64,000 bases of DNA from Verpa conica (GCA_033030425.1 JAUFSD010000003.1:1364001-1428000); one strand, 5' to 3'; positions 12,686 through 24,457 are shown, counted from the first letter of the stretch. Numbers and translations are program-made. Notes: a model not told the origin generated them from the letters alone.

Positions 12686-15600
12686 ATGGCAGAAAGCTCA
12701 ATGGCAGCGCCGACGCCCGAGCGCGAGCGCAAAGGACCGTGGGCAAACAGAGTCCTTAGTACTGACATCGAAAAGACGCCTGAATACGACGATTTCATCA
12801 AAAAGCTAACGGAATACCACGAGAAGCGAGGGTTGGTTGCTCCTTGGTGCGGAAAAGCCTTTAGTTTGGTGTCGCTGCTAACTCTCTCGCCCACGACTAA
12901 ATCTCACAGGACGACACTCACCATCGAGCCCGAACTAGGACGGAAGCTACTAGACCTACGCAAACTCTACGAGAAAGTCACTGCTCTAGGAGGTTACGAT
13001 AAGGTCACAGAAGAGAAGGGTAAGATAGATAATTCCCTGCATTGGTGAGGGAGACGAACAGAGAGGGGGGGTTATAAGGTTGACGGTTTCACGCAATGGA
13101 CAGGTGCCTGGAGAGATCTTGCGCTACAATACAAACTCGCCGCCAACAATACAAACGCCGGCTATCTCCTCAAGACAATATACTACAAGAATCTCGCGTG
13201 CGTAATTTCTCTCTACCTGGCTACTTTTTTGTCTTTTCCTCTCCTACCCGAACTATATAGCTAAATCGTGGTGCCCCTCACAGTGCCTACGAGATCTCTA
13301 ATTTCTTCGGCAAAGAGCCTCCGCCAAAGGAGTGGTTGGAGGAGCGATCCGCCGCCGGGGGATCAATCATGACAAGAACCGCAGAAGATTTTCAGGCACC
13401 TTCGCCAAAGTCTGAGTCAAAAACCGAGAAATCACCCACCCCACCGCCTACCGAGAAGCGAAGTATGTCATTGTCCTTTGCTTCTCATACCATATCTTGC
13501 CTAACCTTTAATGTCGGGATTATCCCACAGGTCTACGTCAAGCACCTACACCAAGAACGTTCTACAATCCAGACACCACTCCGCAGCGTCATAACCCACC
13601 CAGAGCAGCCGCAAACCCACAGCAACAACAGCAACAACAGCAGACCCACCAAGCATCACCCAGTAACCAGTGGAATGGAGCTCAGAATTTCCCTAATTTT
13701 TCATCTAGCACGATCAATGCGCCTATAGGAATGCCTGTACCGACACCTAGAAACGCCCCGCACGAGTTCATGAACCAGAAGAGGAAAGCTGCAGAATACG
13801 CTGCAGTAACTAATATGTCTAGGTTTGGAGGTGATTATCATTAATATTTCTACCTATGACAATAACAGTGCATGTGCTAATGGTGAAATCGCTTAGTTGG
13901 ACATACGGGGCCTAGTAGTATGACGCGCATTGCAATGGGTTTGAAGTCTGGCTTACCAGATGAGGTTGACTTCGCTTTGACCCAGTTGGTTAAAACATCC
14001 TATGAAGTTGGCGATGAGCTTCGTGCCGAGCACTTCCCTGGCTTAGCTGAAGCCTTGTATGGTAAACTAGGATCCATTGAGGATCTCATCCAACGACACT
14101 CATTCAACGGCATCGAAGATATCCTGGAGGACGCTGAGTTTACCAAACAACTCGAGAAGATCAACGAAGCGGCTCTAGTGCTACGCAACATGTCATTCCA
14201 AATAGACAATGCCAGATACTTTGCGCGTCTCAAGAATGCTAGGCCTATCATAGTCTCGGGGTTGAGTCTTCCCAATCAAACAAGCTTTATGGAGCTAAAA
14301 CACTATGTTCTCGATATGGTTGAGTCAATGGCTACTCATCTTGTACTTTCAACACACGACAATATGTTTGAAGCACTACATACCAACCTACTCTCCGACG
14401 ACCGTGGATTACTTCTGGGATCTCTTAGGTCTATCTGTAGATTCGTCATGGGCCGTGACGAGAGTAACCGCTTAGGGGAGATCGATATGTCTGCTATCGA
14501 CAGGATAAGGAACCTTCTTATGCTTGAGGATGAAGATTTGGTTTCGGCTTGCTTGGATTTCTTGTACCAGTACACCACCAACGAAGAGAATGTTGAGAAA
14601 CTGATGCAACCGCCAGATGGTATTGAACTGATCAAGCAGCTCATGAGACTATTACTTTATCAGGCCATTCCCGGGGAGCAGACTGTGTGGCTAAAGACTA
14701 GGTTGCCTCGTGCAATGCCACTGAGAGAGATCCCGAATCTTCCGCAGGAAATCGTTAACGATCTGCTGACGTACATGGAGCCCGATAGGGCAACTAAATG
14801 GTGAGTTCTAAAAGAGTTTGTAATACCTACATCGAATCCGACTTTTTGTTATTCTTTCCATTGGGCTACTCATACTGATTTTTCTATTAGGATGAGATGC
14901 TGCTTCGAAGAAGACCCGAATTCAGACATCACCCAAATCGCACTCTGGCAAGCTTACCAGGCCCGCTTCAATGACTACGTCCTTGCTGGCCGCAACCTTC
15001 TCCCAGCAGCTGAATTCATCAAGAATGTCAGTATTGCATTCTCCGTCGCATCTGCAATGGTCTTGACTCTCCCTACCGGCGGGCAGAAATTCATCATCAA
15101 AGGCATTAGACCACGGGAGACTCCAATGTCATTGAAGGGCCAAATATATGTCGCCTGCAAGTGGGTTGACACCAACGGCACTGGCGTTAGATGTTTGGCA
15201 CAGCTCCCAACGCCGCAGGATTTATGGGTCCATGTACTGAATGACCACATTGGCCCACCGACGGATCAGGGGAGGAAGCTTCACTGCAACTGGGGTGGGT
15301 GCGGGAAGTTTAATCAGCACAATGGAGAGGAGGACCGAAGAAAGGTGATTGGGCATGTCAGGACTCATATTCCAGATTTAAATGACCTCCGTGCTGCCCG
15401 GATCGCTGGTATGGAAGATGCCGAGGGTGGTGTTGGAGGAGATGAGGAACCCAATTCGAAGGTTATCATTCGAAGGAACCAGACTGGTATTGATGATCGT
15501 GGAGAAGCGGCGGGGATCCCACTAACGGCGGCGCTAGTGTTGAGGAATATGGCAAGAAGGGGAATGGATGATGTTAGGGAGATTCTGGGAGCGGAAAAAG

Positions 15601-15692
15601 GCGCGCTATTTGAGGTTATGGCGGTAAATAAACCTCTTGCGGCCTATGTGGCTGATCTTTTGGTGGAGGATGGTATGGTCATAGAAGACTAG
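12686..15692 (+). CDS. RSC9: RSC chromatin-remodelling complex subunit Rsc9 (ARID and zinc-finger protein)
   Basis: Subunit of the nucleosome remodeller RSC. The first exons encode an ARID domain: EYDDFIKKLTEYHEKRG joins across an intron to TTLTIEPELGRKLLDLRKLY and then EKVTALGGYDKVTEEK. Further exons give FTQWTGAWRDLALQYKLAA, NNTNAGYLLKTIYYKNLA and AYEISNFFGKEPPPKEWLEE, followed by a Pro/Gln-rich linker with a seven-Gln run. The long exon 13920-14804 is an all-helical repeat region (PNLPQEIVNDLLTYMEP at its end). The exon from about 14890 carries an RFX-like segment (EEDPNSDITQIALWQAYQAR) and a C2H2 finger (CNWGGCGKF, then HVRTHIPD). Order and content match fungal Rsc9. The splice junction near 13010-13090 is unclear: the obvious donor at 13020 needs an acceptor near 13061 to stay in frame, and other choices run into stops. 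Confidence 0.92.
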
Positions 15693-17682
15693 GTTGTATC
15701 TGGCAGACGACTCTATGTGGAGTGGGGTTACGGTGTAGAACGGATTGGAATACTGTAGGGGTTTCAAATTTTTGTGGTATGGGGGGTTGTCACTATCTAA
15801 TTTATCGACCATGCACAATACCTCTACCGGTTTTGTTTCCTTTATCCTGCATTTTTCTTTCGTGGTATTAAAGAAATAGGGAATAAGAGATAGTCCAAAT
15901 GCTATTTTATGGTCGGAAATAACTAGGTAAGCCTTATCTAGGCATACATAGTGTAGAAAATAGGAAGCACGATCGTCTACTACTGCCCTAGGGGCGTACT
16001 CCTACTCCTATATATCCTCCATATCGGGCCGTGGTCGGCCCGCTGTGGAGGTCTCGCCGGAATGACAAGGTGAAGATCTAGGCTATTTAGGAAGACCTAC
16101 AACACCTAGCTGCCTGCCCCGACCATAAGGTACATTAAGTTTGTGCACTTACATTTTCCAGTCCTGTATCGAGTGATAGTCTGTGAGTAAAGCCATAGGT
16201 AAGTAGCTTGCGTAAACATCCTCCCTGTCTTGGGATACTTAGGAAAGGTACCTATACGGTCACAGAATTTACCCGGATACAAGCAGAGTACAGCCTGGGG
16301 ATTGTGGGGTAACCGAAGTCTACGACAGTTCCGGGGAATCACATGCACACTGATCAACGGGTAATGACGATAGCGGTCCAAAGCATAAATTCCTTGTTAT
16401 TCTCTAGTTGATAACCCCGACTCTTCCAAAAGGGGTAAGTGAATATTAGAGTAAGTAGGTGGGCCTTCAATGGAGAGGTTAAAGCGGGATTTTTATTTAT
16501 TATATATACCTACTTGGATTGAAAACGTAGCTAGTTAAGTTTACTATCTGTAGCGACAACGGTTTTGTGACTGAGTTGTTGGGCGGATAAGGCTGTGGTG
16601 AAGGTGGGCACGAGATTAATGTGGCACAGTGACTTTGCCACGCTTTTTGTTGTTATTACAGGGGGGGTGTTTTTCTTTTTGTTTGTTGTAAGGCGGTTGC
16701 GGAGATATGTTTGTTGGCTGGGTTCAACGATGTGTTTCTAGAAGGAAAGTCACCCGGATACGAGGGTGCCAGATCATCAATAAGGCAACAAATGAAAATT
16801 CCTTCTTTAGAGTTTATTGGGGCGTATACTAAAGGCACTGAGTGTTTTGGGGAGGGGGTACATTGGTAATTGAGGACAAAGTGCAGTTCCTCCATCCAGC
16901 GTTTTTTAACGACGGGTAAATAATGTGGAGTTGGACTTGATGTTTCGACATCACACATCCTCCCGTGCCAACGCAGACCTTTAGACCCTTAAGCCATTCC
17001 AAGGCGGAGGTGGTGATTGGGCTGATCACTGGTTTCTATTCACTGGATCACAGCTGTCTCTTAGGCCACCCCAGCTTTGGTCTTTTGCTGGTCTGAGCTT
17101 AGTGTAGAGGAAAGGAGAGAGAGGGAATTTGGTTCTGGTTAGCCTTATTTTCGGGCATCTTTTTTTCTTGTCTCTTCTCTCGACTTTTATCTCCTGTCTG
17201 CAAACTTGACAATGTGTAAACACTACTAAGGGATCACCCTCTCTGGGATTCTCTACGCTGTCAACTAAGGACTTAACCCGTTCCTCGGGCCTCACGTCGC
17301 CATTTCATTCCATTCCCTCCCCTTGATCTCCGTCAACGTCCCCCTCCCCCCAGGTCTATCTACATATTTCTTATCTATCTGTTCATAGTCAACTACTTCT
17401 ACTTCTATATCTTCCTGCCCTAAGGTGGATTCTCTGCTGCTATTGCTGTCTATCAATCTCTCCTACTCCCCTACTCGCCAGTCTCTACTCTCCATTCACT
17501 CCCTCTCCGTCCTGCAGTGCATCTAGTCTGTTGCTGCTTCAGACTAGATCGGTGTAGTTACTTTATACTTACAGCCTGTCCCATCACAAGCTCACATTTG
17601 CTACATACCCCTTCCCTCAACCCCCCCCTTGTCCGCCATAGAACAACAATACACATCACATATTTTCAACTAAAAGAGGACG
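15693..17682. other. intergenic region with pyrimidine-rich leader of TCO89
   Basis: No coding exon is visible in this 2 kb between RSC9 and the TCO89-like gene, which point the same way. From about 17300 to 17670 the plus strand is strongly C/T-rich (repeated TCTACT, CCTCCCC and similar), a common composition for fungal core promoters and 5' leaders. No TATA box stands out. The AT-rich part near 15890-16560 is featureless to me. Confidence 0.55.
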
Positions 17683-19302
17683 ATGTCGGAGCAGCAACGC
17701 CCACTATTCGACAAGAGAAACTCCTCGACCTCGACCTCGGCCATCCTCAGCGAGGGCAATGTCAATTCCGATTCTGCCATCGCCGACCGAGACACGTCAT
17801 CCAACGATGAGCAGGTCCAGCCCACTCATCAGCCCTCCCGGCACCACCATCCCAAGAAACATCAATTTGTCGTCGGCGGCGCACACTCCCGGCACCACTC
17901 CCGCGTCCCGTCGTATGGGCGGAACCTAAATAAGCTGGGGAAATTGGTCCCGCTCGCGACATCTCCGGGCACTGGTAAGGCGCGTGGGGAGGAGAAGGGC
18001 AGATCTTCGGCGAAGCGGGCGACGTTTGAGCTCGGCGGAGACAACCGCCAGAACAGCAACAGTGACAGCAGACCAAGTAGCTACAAGGAAGGAGGGTACA
18101 CAAACGGGAGCACAACGAACATGAGTAACGGTACGCCGCCGCCCACTGTTGCTGCTAACAAGGGTGCAAACGGCCTGGTTAAGTCATCAAGCACAAAGTC
18201 TCTTGACCGCAAATCAAGAGACGGTACGCGCAAAGTAAAACGAGAAGACAAGCGCGATAGATCGCAGTCCAAACCCCGCGACCCAGCCCCTCTCAGCACT
18301 CGTCATCGCTCTGCCGGCGACGTCCCCACCGAGATGAATAACAAACGCCAATCCGAGCTGCAGCCACAAGTTCAAGCTCAATTTCAGCTTCCAACCCCAC
18401 CGCAACCTAAAGTTCAACCTCTATCTCAGGCTCAGCACTTTCAATCTCAACTTCCGTCACACCCCCCAACACACCTACTCCCCCATATAAAGTCAAGCGG
18501 GGCCGCACCCCCTAAGGTTAGCGTCGAATCTGTGCAAGCCGCCCCTCAACCAACAATTTCAACTAAGATCCGGCGCACAACTGCGCAGCAGAATGGTGCC
18601 TATGTCACCCCTGCACACTCCCTTCCAGACTCCCATGAACAGCCCCTGACGTCGCGCTTCATCGATTCTTCTCTGGGCAACTCGAACTCGATATCTCCCT
18701 CTTCAGCAGCAAAGGCGTATGGTTTACCACCCTCGTATCGAGAGAACCTGAAAGCAGGATCATCCCCGCTCGAAAAGCCGGTGGTTACACCAGCAATCTC
18801 TTCCCCCAACCCCCCTTCAGCAATAATACCCTCGCGTACACAACAAAAGCTATGGCTTCAACGACAGTCGTCACAACATGAACCTCCTCTAAATTCTCAG
18901 AACCAGACTAGAATGGGGCCGGGATCTGAGTGGTATGTGCTTCAACCACGGGCCCAGAAGGAGTTTGAGCGCGTAAACAGAGAGTATCTGAACACGCGAC
19001 GCTTTAAAAATCCCGCAGCAAACAGTATCGAACGGATCCAGGACAAACATGCCGAGCGGAGGATTCCGAAGCGTAGAGAGGGGCAAAGTGTAGATGGTGC
19101 AGGAATATTGGGATTGAGTCAGTCACTGAAGGAGACGGGAGCGGCTAAGTCAGTACGAAAAGAGCTGAGGATGGGCTCAAAAGACGACTCCGGTGTCAAG
19201 CAGTCTGGAAGTAGGGAAAGAGAAAGAGACAAGACAGGAGAGCTACAAGCTGTATTGATGAAGCTATGGAGCTCGGGGGAAATGTTACCTTCTAATGAGT
19301 AA
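17683..19302 (+). CDS. TCO89: TORC1 subunit TCO89-like protein
   Basis: Single exon of 1,620 nt, 539 aa. Most of the protein is low-complexity (Ser, Pro, Gln), but three short blocks match yeast Tco89 in order and spacing. TQQKLWLQRQSS is near residue 386 (yeast has TQRKLWLQRENS). AQKEFERVNREY followed by NTRRFKNP is near 424 (yeast AKREFERISHEY, then VKRFYNP). LQAVLMKLWSSGE is near 521 (yeast IQAVLSGIWKSES). An N-terminal block, HSRVPSYGRNLNKLGKL near residue 70, also looks conserved. Tco89 is a non-essential TORC1 component at the vacuole membrane with roles in nutrient response and cell integrity. The yeast comparison is from memory. The protein is shorter than the roughly 800-aa yeast one because of shorter disordered linkers. 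Confidence 0.8.
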   Translation: MSEQQRPLFDKRNSSTSTSAILSEGNVNSDSAIADRDTSSNDEQVQPTHQPSRHHHPKKHQFVVGGAHSRHHSRVPSYGRNLNKLGKLVPLATSPGTGKARGEEKGRSSAKRATFELGGDNRQNSNSDSRPSSYKEGGYTNGSTTNMSNGTPPPTVAANKGANGLVKSSSTKSLDRKSRDGTRKVKREDKRDRSQSKPRDPAPLSTRHRSAGDVPTEMNNKRQSELQPQVQAQFQLPTPPQPKVQPLSQAQHFQSQLPSHPPTHLLPHIKSSGAAPPKVSVESVQAAPQPTISTKIRRTTAQQNGAYVTPAHSLPDSHEQPLTSRFIDSSLGNSNSISPSSAAKAYGLPPSYRENLKAGSSPLEKPVVTPAISSPNPPSAIIPSRTQQKLWLQRQSSQHEPPLNSQNQTRMGPGSEWYVLQPRAQKEFERVNREYLNTRRFKNPAANSIERIQDKHAERRIPKRREGQSVDGAGILGLSQSLKETGAAKSVRKELRMGSKDDSGVKQSGSRERERDKTGELQAVLMKLWSSGEMLPSNE

Positions 19303-19697
19303 TGGCCTCCTACCATATTCTTGCCTATTCCATTCGCTTCCCCATATTTTTTTGCTTGCTTGGGGCCTTTTGTCTCTTTCAGGTACATCTATCCGTTTTG
19401 TAATTTGCCTTTCTTTCACTTTGTGTTACCTGTTGAAGTGGTGCGTAGCTATGAATGGTTGCGAGGGTTTTATTTTTTATGGTTTGTAAGATTATGTGAA
19501 AGTCCTATTTCAGCAGAACAAAAACAGCGGAATATGGCAGGAACGTTTTTATGTTCATGGCACTTTATTACCCCTGGAAAGAAAGAAGAGAAGAGAAGAT
19601 TTGAAGTCATAAGATCAAGTAATTCTTTTACACATCTGAATATTTAACTCTACCGTGGTATACCCTAGAGAGCAACCCTCCGTAAGTGGAAGATTTG
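19303..19697. other. convergent 3' intergenic region
   Basis: About 395 bp between the convergent 3' ends of the TCO89-like gene (plus) and guanylate kinase (minus). It is T-rich on the plus strand near 19340-19490, as expected for a terminator region. No conserved reading frame is seen. Confidence 0.5.
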
Positions 19698-20576
19698 TTA
19701 TAATAATGAAGTGATGTAATCGTCCAGCTCTTTGAATGCAGTATCTAGATCATCATTGACTATGATTTTATCATGGGCACCCGGCTGCTCAGCGTACCGG
19801 AGCTCCTTCTCGGCTTGTATGAGACGTTTTTGGAGGGAGTCAGTGGTCTCAGTACCACGGCCTTCAAGGCGGGCCTTAAGAGCTTCAATGGAGGGAGGTT
19901 TGAGAAAAATGAATTTGGCGTTCAGGTCTGTTTTTTTAACTTGTTTTACGCCCTGATGTGATTGTTAAGATTAGCTTCCTGGTATATATAGACTATGGGT
20001 GGGAGAGGGTAACCACCTCCATCTCTATATCGAGAATGCAGACGAGTCCCTGGGTAGAAACGTCTTTGATAGCGGCGATAGAGGTACCATAGTAGTTTCC
20101 GGAAAACTGAGCATGCTCGATGAAGGCATTTTCGGCGATGAGAGATTCAAAGCCCTCCCGGGTTGTGAAATGGTACTCGACACCATTGGTCTCGCCGGAG
20201 CGGGGAAGACGCGTTGTGTCTTTGTCTGTGTAAGCTTCTTTCCATAAGTAGAATGGAAAGTGAGTGGATACCTACGTGAAACAGAAAACCCGAATGTTTT
20301 AGGGTGAGCTGCAAACAAACGCTTGAGCAGTGTTGATTTACCAGTGCCAGAGGGGCCGGAGATGACGATTGGGGGTTTCGGAACTGTATTGCAAGTTGTT
20401 GGGAACTGCATTTTCCTTTTTTTTTATATTGTGGGGAGAAGGGGGGAATGCTTACCTGGGGGCATTTTTACAGTTGATGAGGCTAGTGGAGAGGATGTAG
20501 AATACTGGAGAGACCTGTGCACAAGTTTTAAGAGCTTGTAGGGCTTTGCAATGGAAGAGTAGCTCAAGGACAGCAT
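19698..20576 (-). CDS. GUK1: guanylate kinase, with possible mitochondrial leader
   Basis: Phosphorylates GMP to GDP with ATP; essential in GTP and dGTP supply. Four exons (20456..20576, 20276..20383, 20017..20219, 19698..19952) sum to 687 nt, 228 aa from the first in-frame ATG. Visible motifs are the P-loop [17 protein letters not shown], the substrate segment [39 protein letters not shown] across an intron, and [15 protein letters not shown] (lid). Exon 1 encodes 40 residues rich in Ser, Leu, Lys and Arg with almost no acid ([20 protein letters not shown] and on), like a mitochondrial presequence, and then a second ATG in a stronger context (AAAAATG) opening [13 protein letters not shown], the usual start of the cytosolic enzyme (191 aa). 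A simple ATG at 20411 also reads into the domain, but it lies inside the intron of the better model. Confidence 0.93.
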
Positions 20577-20974
20577 ATCATACGGAAGCTGGCATTGTAT
20601 CACACGCCGGCCCTCTTTCACCTACAACTAGGTGAGGGGTCTCAAGACATGAGGGGCTTATCAGATTGGAGGGGTCCCTGCCAAGAGCCCTACTCGGGAA
20701 ACACCCCGCAGAGCCCTCTCCCCACTACAAACGTCAGTTTTCGAGTTTTGCACGTCAGGCAGTCTTTTGCTTTTTTTATTGTAAATCTTTTAGGGAAACC
20801 CCTCTATTAAGAAAAAAGGAATAGACTAGAATATCAACCCCTAGGAAATTTTTAGTCGTGTCTACACTACTCAATTCCTCTCGCCAGTATCTCCTTGTTC
20901 GTCATCTTTCACCTTACTACTACCCCAGACGCCTTTCTCTTCAAGGCCAGGATAAACATAGATTACTCACGACC
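20577..20974. promoter_or_regulatory. shared divergent promoter GUK1 / MET22
   Basis: 398 bp between opposite start codons. A very short out-of-frame upstream ORF (MICCP) starts 5 nt before the first GUK1 ATG, at about 20581, and overlaps it, which would favour initiation at the downstream ATG. On the MET22 side the frame stays open for at least 39 codons before its first ATG (see findings). No clear TATA box. Confidence 0.5.
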
Positions 20975-22294
20975 ATGACTGCTTATGCAAAGGAGCGTCG
21001 GATTGCCGAATTAGCAGTCCAAAGGGCTTGCTTGTTGACCAACAAGGTCTATCACTCACATGTTAAAGGAACTATTATGAAGGGTGATAAGTCTCCCGTT
21101 ACGAGTAAGCAACGATTTTTCTATACTAGGTTCTATCACTATCTATCTTACACATACACTAATCCAATATATAGTTGCAGATTTTGGAGCCCAAGCCCTC
21201 GTTATTGGTGCTGTCCATAACGCCTTCCCTAATGACTCTATAGTTGGCGAAGAAGACGCCGATGTCTTACGTACAGAATCAGATAAACGCAAATCAGTCT
21301 GGGATCTTGTCAGATCTGCAGTAGAGGAAACCGCCTCCATCACCACTGATATTGGATCCATTAAGGATGCGGAGGAGATGATGGCATTGATCGATCTTGG
21401 AAATCATTCTGGTGGTTCTGTCGGTAGTTCGTATTGACCTGCTATAACCCGTTATGGTCCTTTACTGGTTTCGCCGGTAGTTAGTTTAAAGGGGATAGAA
21501 CTAATAGGTGTGAGTGTTAGGAATATGGGCACTTGACCCTATCGATGGAACAAAGGGCTTTTTGAGAGGAGATCAGTACGCTGTTTGTCTCGCGCTTATT
21601 GTAGACGGTGTTGTAGAAGTCGGTGCATTAGGCTGCCCAAATCTTCTCATTGACCCTACGAACTCAGAGAGTGAGAAAGGAATTATGCTCTCCGCCACTC
21701 GGGGCCAAGGTGCCACTATCGTACGTCCTTCTACTCTTCAACAAAGATTATCGTGGATCTCGTATTCTAAACCCATCTAGAGGCCCCTCTCAACACCCAC
21801 TGCTAACACTACCCCCATCACTATGCGTGCCGTCGCCTCTCTTTCCGAAGCTACTTTCTGCGAAGGTGTTGAATCAGGCCACTCCTCACATTCCCAACAA
21901 GCCGCAATAGCAACCGCACTGGGCATTACTAAACCAGCAGTTAAGATGGACTCACAAGCAAAATATGCAACTATTGCTCGTGGTACTGCAGATATCTACT
22001 TGAGACTACCGACTAGTACCACTTACGAGGAAAAGATCTGGGTACGCTTACCTCGCCCTAAAATTGCCTCTTATTGTATACTTACTGAAAGGGGATGTAA
22101 AATAGGATCACGCAGCTGGGTCCCTAATTGTCGAAGAAGCCGGAGGGATAGTCTCCGACATCCACGGTGGTACGCTCGATTTCGGAATCGGCAGGACACT
22201 AAAAAAGAATAAGGGGATTGTAGCGGCAACCAAGAGCATTCATACGGATGTTATCAAAGCTGTACAGGCAGAACTTAAGAGTTCTTCACTGTAA
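20975..22294 (+). CDS. MET22: 3'(2'),5'-bisphosphate nucleotidase
   Basis: Lithium- and sodium-sensitive phosphatase (MET22/HAL2) that removes the 3' phosphate from PAP made during sulfate assimilation, preventing PAP inhibition of RNA-processing enzymes. Five exons (20975..21104, 21175..21423, 21521..21720, 21781..22041, 22106..22294) sum to 1,029 nt, 342 aa, close to the yeast length. The inositol-phosphatase fold is clear: KSPVTIADFGAQAL, SIVGEEDAD (metal-binding Glu/Asp), WALDPIDGTKGFLRGDQYAV (signature 1), and HAAGSLIVEEAGGIVSDIHG (signature 2). The first in-frame ATG gives MTAYAKERRIAELAVQRA, the usual family start. It is divergent from guanylate kinase. Confidence 0.94.
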
Positions 22295-23741
22295 TTTTTC
22301 TCAACTTTAGACGATAGAATTTTATTAGGAAAAAAACGGAACAATGAGTATTGAAGAAGCTATAGATCATGAGGTGTCACTCGCAGGTGGAGCGTTTCAT
22401 AGAATAGTGTGCAAGCCGCTTTGAAGTTCTATCATCTAGGTTAAAAAAGTCAGGCGTATGAGGGGTATATGTGCTGAATATATTGGAATAGGTTGCATGT
22501 AGTTGATGGTTCTAGGTGCTCCCATGTACTCGTAGTCTTCAAGCGTTTCCCGAGCATGGTAAAAGAGGGCGCTATGTCTTTTCTACTGTCATATTCTGCC
22601 TCCGCATCTGAGAAGCTGTCTTACCTTGAATAAATAAAATCTAAGGCTAGTTATTCGTCCTGCTGAGGGATAAATGCTAGAATTGACTAACGGCACAGAC
22701 TTACAGAAGCGACTTCGTAGGAGAGACATGGCACTCCCAGCTACCGTATTCTGAGAACGCTTGGGGGCTACGGGCACAGACTGTACCATATCACCACCCG
22801 AAACGAAGAGCCCCACCAAAATCCCCCCAAAACAGCCCTGTTGTAACTATTTTTTCCCAGTACATTACTGAAAGGATTCTCATGTAACTTTATATAATGG
22901 AACATGGCCATATGGAAAATCACTTTATAAACTCATATAAAGGACTATTACAATGTGGACTTCTGGGACAAATCTCAAGGACAACGCCAAGACTAGAGAT
23001 TTATATGGTATTTTTGCATTTTTCGATTAAATTCATCCTACTTCTAGCCTACACCACTACTCTCATATCTCATGTATAGGGTTATTGCTTTAAATATACA
23101 GTCTTTAGTATATCTATCTATCCTGTAAGAGTTTTAGGGTCTAAATTATGAATTCACTCTCTGTAATGACGTGATAAAGCTTAATTTTACTGTGTTTAGG
23201 TGATATTGACCGAGAACTACTTTATATCACGACGAGTAATATTTTGACTTATCCTCAATTGCATATTCACCCTTGTATCCATAGAGTAGCGGCTATACTC
23301 AAGTATACCGTCAGCCATCTTACAGGCCACGAGGTGATTGCTCAGCCTACTAGGTGAAGGTGTTATGGTCACCGTCGGTCCCAAAGACTCGGATGGCAAC
23401 AAAGGAACCAATATCGTATTGGTCAGTGCTAACTAAGCAGAAGAATCATAATGATGAACATGAACAGAAGACAAGAGCCTCTAGCTACATATATGACGAG
23501 GGTCATGTGACCCAAGCGTCCCGTGACAGAAGGTGTTAACTTGGAAATGATAAGTCTCAACGGCTAATTCCGAAAGCCAATACCTGATATCATAATGACA
23601 TCAGTTTCAATTGTTCTCTGAGTCTCAATTAAACATGAACTCAGAAGATAATACAATACACGATCTCTTCAAAAAAAATAAAGTCTTCTCCGCATTTTAA
23701 TCAGTCCTTGGTCCTTAAAATTACTACACTCATCAAGCATT
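22295..23741. other. intergenic region
   Basis: About 1.45 kb with no convincing exon. Short frames near 22589-22819 and 23217-23539 show no protein-like composition. The segment before 23742 should carry the promoter of the small mitochondrial-type gene. AT content rises near 22860-23180. Confidence 0.5.
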
Positions 23742-24231
23742 ATGTTTAAAGTGTCTACTCAGCTCTCCTACCACTGCCATATCCTCCGGCGTACGATCCC
23801 CTCTACGGCCCGCATCTTCTCTACTACATATAAAACTCAAAAGACACCCCGATCAGCCTCAGAAAAGGAGTCCGATCGCAGAGTTCCCAGTAAAGATGAT
23901 ATTAATGCTACATCGAAAGAAAGCACTCGTAGCGGAACCAATGATGAGGTTGCGCATACCGATGAAGCAGCTTACGGAAAAGTGACAAACCCGGTTGAGG
24001 AAAAGGCTACTGCAGATGCGGAGGTAGGCTTATATTTCTCCTGATTACTAGGGTGAGGATGATGAATGAGACTGAGTAGGATGTACATAGGGGACGAGTA
24101 AGTCTGGAGGTCCACTAGACTACTCACCGGCTATACCACAGATTAGCCATCAAGGGAAGGAAGATAAAAGTCCGGACCGTGGACAGAAGGGTCCAAAGAA
24201 AACTTCAGGAGGGAGCAAGAACGCCACCTAA
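23742..24231 (+). CDS. small hypothetical protein with mitochondrial-type N-terminus
   Basis: Two exons (23742..24023 and 24142..24231) join to 372 nt, 123 aa. The first 35 residues are rich in Ser, Thr, Arg and Lys with no acid (MFKVSTQLSYHCHILRRTIP then STARIFSTTYK), and RIFSTTY resembles a presequence cleavage site. The rest is hydrophilic and probably unstructured, with a conserved-looking block YGKVTNPVEEKATADAEISH across the splice junction and a basic tail (GQKGPKKTSGGSKNAT). I do not recognise a domain and assign no function. The intron has normal ends (GTAGGC, CCACAG). The 3' end lies 226 bp from the convergent RAD4 gene. Confidence 0.65.
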
Positions 24232-24457
24232 TTTGTTTATTAGCCCGGGGTTCATTGCATAAATGGGCGAGTTTGGCGAGTTTGTAGGTGTAGGTATGGA
24301 ATTATGGACAGAGTTCTTTTGATCATAAGTGTATCTAACATGGCAGATTTTTTGCAAGCTAGTACTAACTGGTATATTTTCTTTATTGCTAGAAATACAT
24401 AGTCAATTCACGAATGTAGAATGCAAATAGAAACAAAGGTCCCACATATATCCTAAC

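Noticed and set aside
17762..18417. Several minus-strand frames opposite TCO89
   Set aside because: GC-rich antisense shadows of a low-complexity gene; no codon or motif support.
20025..20411. Guanylate kinase start at the ATG at 20411
   Set aside because: This reads into the P-loop but uses sequence that is better explained as intron; joining at 20383 restores the family N-terminus [13 protein letters not shown] in frame.
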